Part shown: one piece after another, positions 5,752 to 11,312 of the stretch | Numbering within the stretch: position 1 is the first letter of the stretch | How the letters are laid out: each line of letters begins with the position of its first letter | Assembly (NCBI GenBank): GCA_047629415.1 | Contig: JBLHWZ010000181.1 | Span: 1-11,312, forward strand | Direction of reading: 5' to 3' | Length of the DNA: 11,312 nt | Source of the DNA: CBDUJZ01 sp047629415 | Lineage (GTDB): Bacteria > Myxococcota_A > Bradymonadia > REDH01 | Notes under the pieces: model-generated | What the model was told of the DNA's origin: nothing | Databases searched by the model: none | What the model saw: the letters and a program-made list of their open reading frames with translations, nothing else | Made by a program: the position numbers and the translations under genes

Positions 5752-7239
5752 ATGGCACAAACGACTGCTCGCTCGAACAAAGCAAAGACCACCTCCGACC
5801 AGATCGTAGTGGATCCGACGTACGCCGACCAAACCCTGGATCCGGTGAAGATGTATCTTCAGCGTATTGGGTCGGTCTCCCTGCTTTCCAGGGAAGACGA
5901 GGTCGAGATTGCGAAGCGCATCGAGAAGGGCCGCGACGAACTCTTCGGCTCGCTTTTTAGCTCTCCTGCTGGCCTTTGGTGTCTCATCGACATCGAGCGC
6001 CGCGTGGAAGAAGGGATGGCTCGTGCCAAGTTCTTTCTCCCACCGTCTGATATACCCGCTGACCTCGACGGTGAGGTTCTCTTCCGAAATCTCCAGTTGC
6101 GCACTGCGATATTGCGCGAACGATACGACGAACTCGTCGTTGCTATCACTGCGGAACAAGGGGTGGACGAGGCGGCCCAAGCAGCGCGAGATGCGGCTGC
6201 AACTCACGAACTCGATCCTGCCGTAATCCTGGAGTTCTCTCAATCCCTCCGGGACGCTCTTGAGACAATGCGCAGGTGCCAACGCCGCATCGCGGAGTGC
6301 GAGAGGCAGTTCGGACGTCCAGCCGACGAAATTGAGTCGATGCTGGCAGAGATGCGCGCCTCAAGCTCGGACATCGACGACCATCGGTTCTTGGAATTCG
6401 AGAACCGTTTCGTCAGCGCCCGCAACATGCTGACGACGCTGCAAGAGCGGTATGCGATGGATGCTGAGCAGCTTCAGGCGCTCGTTTCCCGCATGAATGC
6501 TGGTGAGCAACTTGCCGAGCGCGCGAAAACTGAGATGATCCAGGCGAACCTCCGCCTCGTCGTCTCGATCGCGAAGAAATATGTGAACCGCGGGATGCAC
6601 TTCTTGGACCTCGTCCAAGAAGGGAACATCGGGTTGATGAGAGCCGTCGAGAAATTTGAGTACCAACGTGGACACAAGTTCTCAACCTACGCGACGTGGT
6701 GGATTCGGCAGGCGATTACCCGCGCCATCGCAGACCAAGCCCGGACAATCCGAATCCCTGTGCACTTGATCGAGACCATCAACCGCATCATTCGCACCAA
6801 GCGGTATCTTGAGCAGGAAGGGGGTGAGGAGCCCACGCCGGAAGAGGTGGCAGACAAGCTCGACATGAGCGTCGAACAGGTTCGCAAGGCTCTTAAGATC
6901 TCGAGGTCTCCGATCAGTTTGGAGACGCCCGTTGGCGAGGATGATTCCCAACTCGCCGACTTCATTCCCGACGAGAATGCCGAGTCCCCGGTGGACAAGG
7001 CGACAGAGACCGAACTGAGCCGGCACACGAAGAGACTGCTGTCGACCCTGAGCCCACGCGAAGAGAAAATCCTCCGAATGCGCTTCGGCATTGGCGAGAA
7101 GAGCGACCATACGCTCGAGGAAGTCGGAAAGGACTTCTCTCTGACGCGTGAGCGAATCCGTCAGATTGAAGCTAAGGCCCTTTCGAAGCTCCGCGCGCCA
7201 GCAAAGTGTGACGCTCTCCGGGCGTTTCTCGACTCCTAA
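5752..7239 (+). CDS. rpoD: RpoD-family RNA polymerase sigma factor (sigma-70 group 1/2)
   Basis: A 495-residue sigma factor directing RNA polymerase to -35/-10 promoters. Region 1.2 spans about 29-62 (DPVKMYLQRIGSVSLLSRED). A non-conserved region of about 190 residues follows, as in primary sigmas. Region 2 spans 256-326 (NLRLVVSIAKKYVNRG, DLVQEGNIGLMRAVEKFEY, FSTYATWWIRQAITRAI). Region 3 is at about 336-412, with the PISLETPVGEDD finger at 387-398. Region 4 is at about 424-485, with the helix-turn-helix LEEVGKDFSLTRERIRQIE. The usual acidic region 1.1 is not apparent; only about 28 residues precede 1.2. I chose ATG 5752: the frame opens at TTG 5662, but that start precedes the predicted transcription start and its extension does not resemble a sigma factor. 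The primary-like layout plus a sigma-54 promoter leaves open whether this is the sole housekeeping sigma or a regulated paralogue. An intrinsic terminator follows. Confidence 0.95.
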   Translation: MAQTTARSNKAKTTSDQIVVDPTYADQTLDPVKMYLQRIGSVSLLSREDEVEIAKRIEKGRDELFGSLFSSPAGLWCLIDIERRVEEGMARAKFFLPPSDIPADLDGEVLFRNLQLRTAILRERYDELVVAITAEQGVDEAAQAARDAAATHELDPAVILEFSQSLRDALETMRRCQRRIAECERQFGRPADEIESMLAEMRASSSDIDDHRFLEFENRFVSARNMLTTLQERYAMDAEQLQALVSRMNAGEQLAERAKTEMIQANLRLVVSIAKKYVNRGMHFLDLVQEGNIGLMRAVEKFEYQRGHKFSTYATWWIRQAITRAIADQARTIRIPVHLIETINRIIRTKRYLEQEGGEEPTPEEVADKLDMSVEQVRKALKISRSPISLETPVGEDDSQLADFIPDENAESPVDKATETELSRHTKRLLSTLSPREEKILRMRFGIGEKSDHTLEEVGKDFSLTRERIRQIEAKALSKLRAPAKCDALRAFLDS

Positions 7240-7257
7240 GGGCAATTCACTCGGATT

Positions 7258-7300
7258 CACGGCGCTTGCTCGAAGAGGGCACGCGCCGTGCTTCGTTTTT
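7258..7300 (+). terminator. Intrinsic terminator after the sigma factor gene
   Basis: CACGGCGC (7258-7265) pairs perfectly with GCGCCGTG (7283-7290) across a 17-nt loop, followed by CTTCG and five T. It begins 18 nt after the sigma factor stop and separates that gene from the lipoprotein gene. Confidence 0.85.
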
Positions 7301-7369
7301 GTCGGATAAAAGATCCATCAATCTGTGAATAGACGTGACTGAGTCGCGTCATACGCGGACCACTCTGCT

Positions 7370-7389
7370 TGATCCGGTCCGTTGGATCA
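7370..7389. repeat. 6-bp inverted repeat in the leader of the lipoprotein gene
   Basis: TGATCC-GGTCCGTT-GGATCA is a perfect hexamer palindrome ending 7 nt before the GGAGG ribosome site. It could be an operator or an RNA stem near the translation start. Between the terminator at 7300 and this repeat I found no convincing -35/-10 pair. Confidence 0.4.
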
Positions 7390-7396
7390 TGCCCTC

Positions 7397-7401
7397 GGAG
7401 G
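7397..7401 (+). promoter_or_regulatory. Ribosome binding site that fixes the lipoprotein start
   Basis: GGAGG lies 7 nt before the ATG at 7409. It decides the start against the in-frame TTG at 7382, and the chosen start places a lipoprotein signal peptide at the N terminus. Confidence 0.85.
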
Positions 7402-7408
7402 TTATCCA

Positions 7409-8794
7409 ATGAACATTCGCTCTCTCCTGACTCTTCTCGCCTGTACCACGTTCGCGTCGGTGCTTTCTGGCTGCTTCTTCGTCGACGACGATAGCTGCGC
7501 CTACGTGGAAACGACCTGCTGGGACGTCTGCGACACGTACTGCGATCCCTGGGGTTGTTGGGACGAATGCTACACTGATTGCGAGGACACCTGCATCGCG
7601 GTCGCACCGACGGTCGCTTACGTCCCCGTGCTCGATGACCGTGAATGCGTCAGAGATACAGACTGCGCCAGCGCATACTACTGCGGCGCTGGCGACAGAT
7701 GTGTCGCCGCTGAGACCCCCGCCAGCCCTTCGGGCCTCTGCGATCCGTGCCTTGGTCACTCAGATTGCGGCTCCGGCGCGCTGTGCCTCGACCTCGACGA
7801 GCAATCAGATACGGGCTTCTGCGGCCGTGGCTGCGAAGCGGACCGTGACTGCCCAGGCGGCTTTCAGTGCCTTCCAGCAGGTGGCAACAATCAGTGCGTA
7901 CCCGAAGGCCGCACCTGTGACGATCGAGTGTCGGTCGCGACATGTGACCGTAACTCAGACTGCGCCAGCGGCGAGGTCTGCAGCGACGGAAGCTGCGTAG
8001 AGGAGGTCACCGCTGAGTGTGCGACCGATCGCGATTGCTCGGCCCCCGACCTCTGCGTCGATGGTACCTGCACCGCCCTCGGAAGCTGCAACAGCGACCG
8101 CGATTGCCCCGAGGGCGAACTCTGCGCCGATGGAATGTGCGAGGCAGGGTCGACTGCCGAGTGTGCGTCGGATCGTGATTGCGCCGAAGGTGAGGCCTGT
8201 GCTGACGGGTCGTGCGAAGACCTCGGCTGCGCCTCGGACCGCGATTGCACCGAGACGGAAGTATGCGTCGACTCTGAGTGTGTCGAGCCGGCCCCCCGTG
8301 ACGCCTGCACCTTCTCGTCGGACTGTGAGGGCGGTGGCCTCTGCATTGATGGCTTCTGCCGAGCGAGCTGCGCTGAGGATGTCTCATGTGCCGCCGACGA
8401 AGTCTGCCGCGGTGGTATCTGCGCTCCTCGCCCGGAGCCCGAGTGCCGCACTGGCGAGGACTGCGGTGGCGACGAGTTTCTCTGCGTAGATGGACAATGC
8501 CGCGACCGCTGCGCCGACGACGCTGAATGTGGATTTGGCTACCTCTGCCGCGGTGGCTACTGCGACGACGACCCGGCGGTTGAGTGCCGCGAGGACCTCG
8601 AGTGCGGGGCTGACCAACGCTGTGTTGAGGGTGCTTGCTTCTTCACTTGCCGCGCTAGCTGCAACTGCCCTGAGGGTCTCACGTGCGACGATGGCACTGG
8701 AATCTGCGAGATGCGCGCGACGCCCGACTTTTGCGAGAACGACTGCGACTGCCCGAGCGGAATGGCATGTGAAAGCGGAGTTTGTAGCCCGTAA
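7409..8794 (+). CDS. Secreted lipoprotein with about 15 Dickkopf-like Cys-rich repeats
   Basis: A 461-residue predicted lipoprotein. Residues 1-22 form a signal peptide with lipobox LSGC (lipidated Cys22). A short segment rich in Cys, Trp and Asp follows (about 30-58: TTCWDVC, PWGCWDEC). From about residue 72 to the C terminus run some 15 units of the pattern C-x4-DC-x5-6-C-x-D/G-G-x-C, for example CASDRDCAEGEACADGSC. The protein has more than 70 cysteines, an even number per repeat, and many Asp/Glu, so it should be acidic and disulfide-bonded after export. Similar repeats, often annotated as Dickkopf N-terminal Cys-rich domain, are frequent in surface proteins of Myxococcota and Bradymonadales; that is family knowledge. 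No catalytic domain is seen. The role is unknown; a surface binding or structural protein is likely. It stands alone between two terminators. Confidence 0.9.
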   Translation: MNIRSLLTLLACTTFASVLSGCFFVDDDSCAYVETTCWDVCDTYCDPWGCWDECYTDCEDTCIAVAPTVAYVPVLDDRECVRDTDCASAYYCGAGDRCVAAETPASPSGLCDPCLGHSDCGSGALCLDLDEQSDTGFCGRGCEADRDCPGGFQCLPAGGNNQCVPEGRTCDDRVSVATCDRNSDCASGEVCSDGSCVEEVTAECATDRDCSAPDLCVDGTCTALGSCNSDRDCPEGELCADGMCEAGSTAECASDRDCAEGEACADGSCEDLGCASDRDCTETEVCVDSECVEPAPRDACTFSSDCEGGGLCIDGFCRASCAEDVSCAADEVCRGGICAPRPEPECRTGEDCGGDEFLCVDGQCRDRCADDAECGFGYLCRGGYCDDDPAVECREDLECGADQRCVEGACFFTCRASCNCPEGLTCDDGTGICEMRATPDFCENDCDCPSGMACESGVCSP

Positions 8795-8806
8795 ACGGGA
8801 CCCCCC

Positions 8807-8849
8807 AAACGAAGTCAGTCCAGCCCCTAGGTGGGCTGACTTCGTTTTT
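8807..8849 (+). terminator. Intrinsic terminator after the Cys-rich lipoprotein gene
   Basis: AAACGAAGTCAG (8807-8818) pairs perfectly with CTGACTTCGTTT (8836-8847), followed by two more T to complete a T5 run. The 17-nt loop carries a secondary CC/GG-rich stem option. It begins 12 nt after the stop codon. Confidence 0.9.
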
Positions 8850-8854
8850 GCTGT

Positions 8855-8997
8855 CGCACTCTGCCGACGTTCTGTCCTGCTGGACTTTGGGCTCTACGAT
8901 CCCGGTTCGGCCCGTTCTCAGGAGATGAGATCGCGCTCTGCCGACGTTCTGTCCTGCCGGACTTTGGGCTCCACGATCCCGGCTCGTCTCGTTCTCA
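8855..8997. repeat. 66-bp direct repeat, two copies at 77-bp period
   Basis: Copies at 8855-8920 and 8932-8997 start CGCRCTCTGCCGACGTTCTG and end CGTTCTCA. They differ at 6 of 66 positions with no indels and are separated by 11 bp. Each contains short arms that could pair (GCCGG/CCGGC in copy 2; GCTGG/CCGGT, pairable with two G-U, in copy 1). There is no open frame of coding character and no transposase. The origin is unknown; it could be an intergenic repeat family or a tandem duplication of a small RNA or binding region. Confidence 0.85.
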
Positions 8998-9199
8998 GTA
9001 GACGACGGGGAAGATCTGCTGGCGTTACTGAGTACCCCCGCTTCAGCGAGTCTTCGCTCTGGGCGGAGCCTCAACGATTTGGGCTTTGGGTGACGTCAGG
9101 TAAGGTTGGCCGATGCGTTTGAGGTCGCACCTCCGTAGCTGCGGCTGATCGGCGATGAAGCGACTGGGCGGCCAGCGAGAACCTCTCCGCATCGACCGT
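8998..9199. other. Non-coding stretch, no gene recognised
   Basis: The remainder of the gap between the lipoprotein terminator and the end of the CHAT gene. I see only a small palindrome, GAGGT-CGC-ACCTC (9121-9133), without a T-run on either strand. No clear terminator for the minus-strand CHAT operon and no coding frame with recognisable features. Confidence 0.6.
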
Positions 9200-10453
9200 C
9201 TATTCAGCCCCGCTCCAGTGCGTCTCACCCCAGTCGGCCAGCACGGCAGATTGGGAAGCGTACGTCGCAGCGGTGACGGCGAGCGCCATCGCGACGAGTA
9301 CGGCCACGAAGACTACGTCGATCGTCGTATGTCCGGGGCGGTCATCCCGAACAACGATGGCGGTCCGACGAACAGCTTCTGGGCTTGGTCGGGACCTCAA
9401 ACGGGTGGGGCGAGTAATCTCAGGCGCATCGGATTCTTCTGCTCGTGGAGCGATCGGAAAGTACGCGTCCTCCGGTGGTCCGTAGAGAACGTACGCGGCC
9501 CAGGGTGTGGCCCCTTCGCCGACCGTCCGATCGAGCTCGCACCGGGCGAGGCGAGCAGCCTCACCGATCGAGGTCCCACTTAGGAGGTGCTGATAGAACT
9601 CCTCCGCAAAGAGGCGGCCTAAACGGTCCGGTAGGTCGAAGAGCGGTCCAACCACGTGACTTACACCGCCAGCCAGCCAAGCCTCCAGCATAGAACCGGA
9701 AAAGTCCGCCGCCTCAGCGCCTCCGCAGCCGTTTGCGAAGATCAGCGCCGGCAGCGGCGCACCGCCACTTAGTCGTTCAACCGCCTCACGACCAAACTTT
9801 GACTCGGCCATCCGCCAGCCGTCTGCGTCTATGTGTCCGGCGTAGTGGATGATGTCGTGGCTTTTCGCCTGCCGGCGCAGGAGCGCGGCATCCACGTCGC
9901 CTCCGCGGAAGGTGACCCGTGACTTCTCATCCTGTCCGAAGCGAGCGCGGAGGGTCATTCCTTCGTCGTAGGATTCGTGGAGTTCGCCGTCTGGGTCCGC
10001 GATCACGAGGACCCGCTTGCTTCGGCCGATGATTGACCGGCTTGGCTCGGCGTCGCAGTCGAGCTGCACGACTCGCCCCATGGCCCATGAGAGACCCAGA
10101 TATGACTTTCCTGTGTGCAACAGCTCCCAAGGTAGGCCGAGTAGTTCCGGTGGGAGGCTGAGCGTGAGGAACCCCGCCCCGTCTCGAAGCCAGCGCTTTG
10201 CCTCAAGGGGGATGAGTTCGTCAAAGAGAAATCCGCAGAGCGATCGGACCTCATACATCACTGCCGAGGCGACTTCTCCGCTCTCCGCTGAGTGTTGCAT
10301 ATGAGAGCGGATTCGAGCTTTAGCTGAGTCAACGGCGACCCAATCTGGCTGGAAGCAACCGATGGGCCGAAGCTCTCTCACAGAGTCTGCTCGGGCTCCT
10401 AGCACCTGCAGAGTCTCACCGAAGAGGATGTATGCGAGGGTGAGGGTCGTCAC
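9200..10453 (-). CDS. Tail-anchored CHAT-domain (caspase-like) protease
   Basis: A 417-residue CHAT protein, a caspase/separase-clan cysteine peptidase fold. An N-terminal region (about 1-105) leads to the CHAT core: LPWELLH (107-113), RVLVIADPDGE (147-157), the His motif IIHYAGHID (201-209, likely catalytic His207) and the Cys motif LIFANGCGGAEA (237-248, likely catalytic Cys243), then GGVSHVVGPLFDLPD and GATPWAAYVLYGP (315-327). The C terminus has one hydrophobic span (about 377-399, DVVFVAVLVAMALAVTAATY) after a stretch rich in Arg (about 349-375), so by the positive-inside rule the protease faces the cytoplasm with a tail of about 18 residues outside. I chose GTG 10453, whose GTGA overlaps the stop of the anti-sigma-like gene; the frame runs 24 more codons upstream but into that gene. 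The substrate is unknown. The context suggests a link to sigma-factor control. Confidence 0.88.
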   Translation of the reverse strand: MTTLTLAYILFGETLQVLGARADSVRELRPIGCFQPDWVAVDSAKARIRSHMQHSAESGEVASAVMYEVRSLCGFLFDELIPLEAKRWLRDGAGFLTLSLPPELLGLPWELLHTGKSYLGLSWAMGRVVQLDCDAEPSRSIIGRSKRVLVIADPDGELHESYDEGMTLRARFGQDEKSRVTFRGGDVDAALLRRQAKSHDIIHYAGHIDADGWRMAESKFGREAVERLSGGAPLPALIFANGCGGAEAADFSGSMLEAWLAGGVSHVVGPLFDLPDRLGRLFAEEFYQHLLSGTSIGEAARLARCELDRTVGEGATPWAAYVLYGPPEDAYFPIAPRAEESDAPEITRPTRLRSRPSPEAVRRTAIVVRDDRPGHTTIDVVFVAVLVAMALAVTAATYASQSAVLADWGETHWSGAE

Positions 10454-11106
10454 GTGGGTTCGATCTCGAGCCGAGCGGTCGCGAGAACCACGTTGGCTTG
10501 TGTAACGTCGATCCTCAGGTCGCACTTTCTCAGGTTGGACAACAGCGCGCTGCCTTCGTCGAACTCCGTGTCGGCGATCAGTCTGCCGGCGCGGTACACT
10601 CGCGCGCAGAGGTTCTCAGCCTCCTTGAGCCACCGCACGACCAGCGAGAGCCGGTTCGGATCTGGTTCGGGAATTAGGCCGATCTCCAGGGTTGCTCCAT
10701 CGGCCGCGTCTCGGAGAGAGACGGCTGTGTTTTGGCGACCTGCCCGCATCATGTTCGCGGATTGGATACGAGTGGCGCCCGAACACCCCGTGATTTCCAA
10801 TTCTCCGCGCTCACCAGACCGTAGCCTGGCGAAGAGGACGGTCTTCGGTGTCTCCAGCTTCGGGAAAGGTCCTGAAGGGAACGGTTCAAGGTCCAGCAGA
10901 TGCGCCAGGGCTTCGATGGACCCCGTGCAGTCTTCACAGGCGATAGCGTGGCCCAGCGCTAAAGGAGCAGGGCGGCCGTCTAGGATGAGCGCTAGTTCCT
11001 CGCTGTCCAGGTGACCCGAGCGCGTTCCGAAGCCCGCGAGCAGTTGCTCGGCCGAGGCCGGGTCAGCGATGGTTCGTTCGAAGAGTCTTGCGGTCAGTGT
11101 GTTCAT
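10450..11106 (-). CDS. Putative zinc-finger anti-sigma factor with C-terminal beta domain
   Basis: A 218-residue protein. Residues 32-70 (GHLDSEELALILDGR ... LGHAIACEDC) match the zinc-binding anti-sigma (ZAS) pattern, including H53-x3-C57-x2-C60; such domains bind and hold ECF sigma factors, some in a redox-dependent way. Residues about 85-218 are beta-rich; the segment ARVYRAGRLIADTEFDEGSALLSNL (168-192) looks like a small Ig or carboxypeptidase-regulatory-like sandwich. There is no transmembrane span, unlike many anti-sigma factors, so it should be soluble; the membrane link could be the CHAT partner. It starts 64 bp after the sigma factor's stop and overlaps the CHAT gene by GTGA. The ATG has no strong Shine-Dalgarno sequence. 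The anti-sigma role is inferred from the ZAS-like motif plus position and is not proven; it could instead be a scaffold or a substrate of the CHAT protease. Confidence 0.72.
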   Translation of the reverse strand: MNTLTARLFERTIADPASAEQLLAGFGTRSGHLDSEELALILDGRPAPLALGHAIACEDCTGSIEALAHLLDLEPFPSGPFPKLETPKTVLFARLRSGERGELEITGCSGATRIQSANMMRAGRQNTAVSLRDAADGATLEIGLIPEPDPNRLSLVVRWLKEAENLCARVYRAGRLIADTEFDEGSALLSNLRKCDLRIDVTQANVVLATARLEIEPT

Positions 11107-11170
11107 CGCGGGATTTCAGGGGGCATCCCTGTTGACGCCGCAGGGCAGGTTTCCTGACGGATTGCCGCTA

Positions 11171-11311
11171 TCATGCTGTGCGGTGCTCGAACCAACCATC
11201 CTCCTCAGCCAGGCGAATCAGCTTCTTCCTAATCCGATTCTTGCGGGCGTAGAGCGAGCCGACGGTCGCTGCGGACTCGGCTGCGATTTCCTCGAAGGAC
11301 CGTTCCTGAAT
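11171..11311 (-). CDS. C-terminal end of an ECF-type sigma factor (partial)
   Basis: Only the last 46 codons are in the window; the 5' part lies beyond 11312. The translation, read from the minus strand, is a sigma region 4 helix-turn-helix: ERSFEEIAAESAATVGSLYA followed by basic RKNRIRKKLIRLAEED, ending WFEHRTA. The pattern S-F-E-E-I-A ... V-x-S-L-Y-x-R ... R-x-x-L matches region 4.2 of sigma-70/ECF factors, which contacts the -35 element. Its place directly upstream of a ZAS-motif gene on the same strand fits a sigma/anti-sigma pair. A generic HTH regulator cannot be fully excluded from so short a piece. Confidence 0.75.
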   Translation of the reverse strand: MQERSFEEIAAESAATVGSLYARKNRIRKKLIRLAEEDGWFEHRTA

Positions 11312-11312
11312 G

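Noticed and set aside
5338..6282. Minus-strand 314-codon frame
   Set aside because: Covers the intergenic region and the antisense of the sigma factor; no domain signal.
8855..8997. CRISPR or insertion-sequence remnant
   Set aside because: Only two 66-bp copies separated by 11 bp, no spacer-sized units, no terminal inverted repeats and no transposase.
8490..9122. Plus-strand 210-codon frame across the terminator and direct repeat
   Set aside because: Begins in the wrong frame of the lipoprotein gene, crosses an intrinsic terminator and repeats itself only because of the DNA repeat.

Overview
This window looks like chromosomal DNA from a high-GC Gram-negative bacterium, most likely a deltaproteobacterial or Myxococcota-type lineage. 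The basis is indirect: GC-rich third positions, a lipoprotein made of many Dickkopf-like Cys repeats, a Pro/Ser/Thr/Ala-rich protein with recurring T-M-x motifs and a C-terminal anchor, and an ECF sigma/zinc-finger/CHAT cassette. No rRNA, tRNA, CRISPR array, IS element or phage gene was found.

Layout, left to right. (1) Positions 1-1703, plus strand: 3' part of a low-complexity, C-terminally membrane-anchored protein with a 15-bp tandem repeat. (2) Positions 1700-5341, minus strand: a compact cluster transcribed ruvC-ruvA-ruvB-folE-(thioredoxin-reductase-like flavoprotein). Three of its four junctions are overlapping or nearly so. It ends head-on against gene 1, and both genes share one CTAG for their stop codons. 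(3) Positions 5342-5751: a divergent control region. It holds a perfect -10 hexamer for the ruv side with a GAAC-N4-GTTC (LexA/SOS-like) palindrome just downstream, a consensus sigma-54 promoter on the sigma-factor side, and several inverted or direct repeats. (4) Positions 5752-7239, plus: an RpoD-family sigma factor, followed by an intrinsic terminator. (5) Positions 7409-8794, plus: a secreted lipoprotein with about 15 Cys-rich repeats, followed by a strong terminator. (6) Positions 8850-9199: no gene, but a 66-bp direct repeat at 77-bp period. (7) Positions 9200-11312, minus: the end of an ECF sigma factor, then a zinc-finger anti-sigma-like protein, then a tail-anchored CHAT (caspase-like) protease.

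How the genes may work together. RuvC, RuvA and RuvB form the Holliday-junction resolvasome; the palindrome in their promoter suggests damage control. folE and the flavoprotein overlap by GTGA and are both divergent from textbook family members: folE has lost several catalytic-site residues and the flavoprotein has lost the redox CxxC. They may form a non-canonical pterin or redox pair. The ECF/anti-sigma/CHAT cassette is the best candidate for an undescribed signalling system: a membrane-bound caspase-like protease encoded in translational coupling with a putative sigma-factor inhibitor. All functional calls come from motif reading only.
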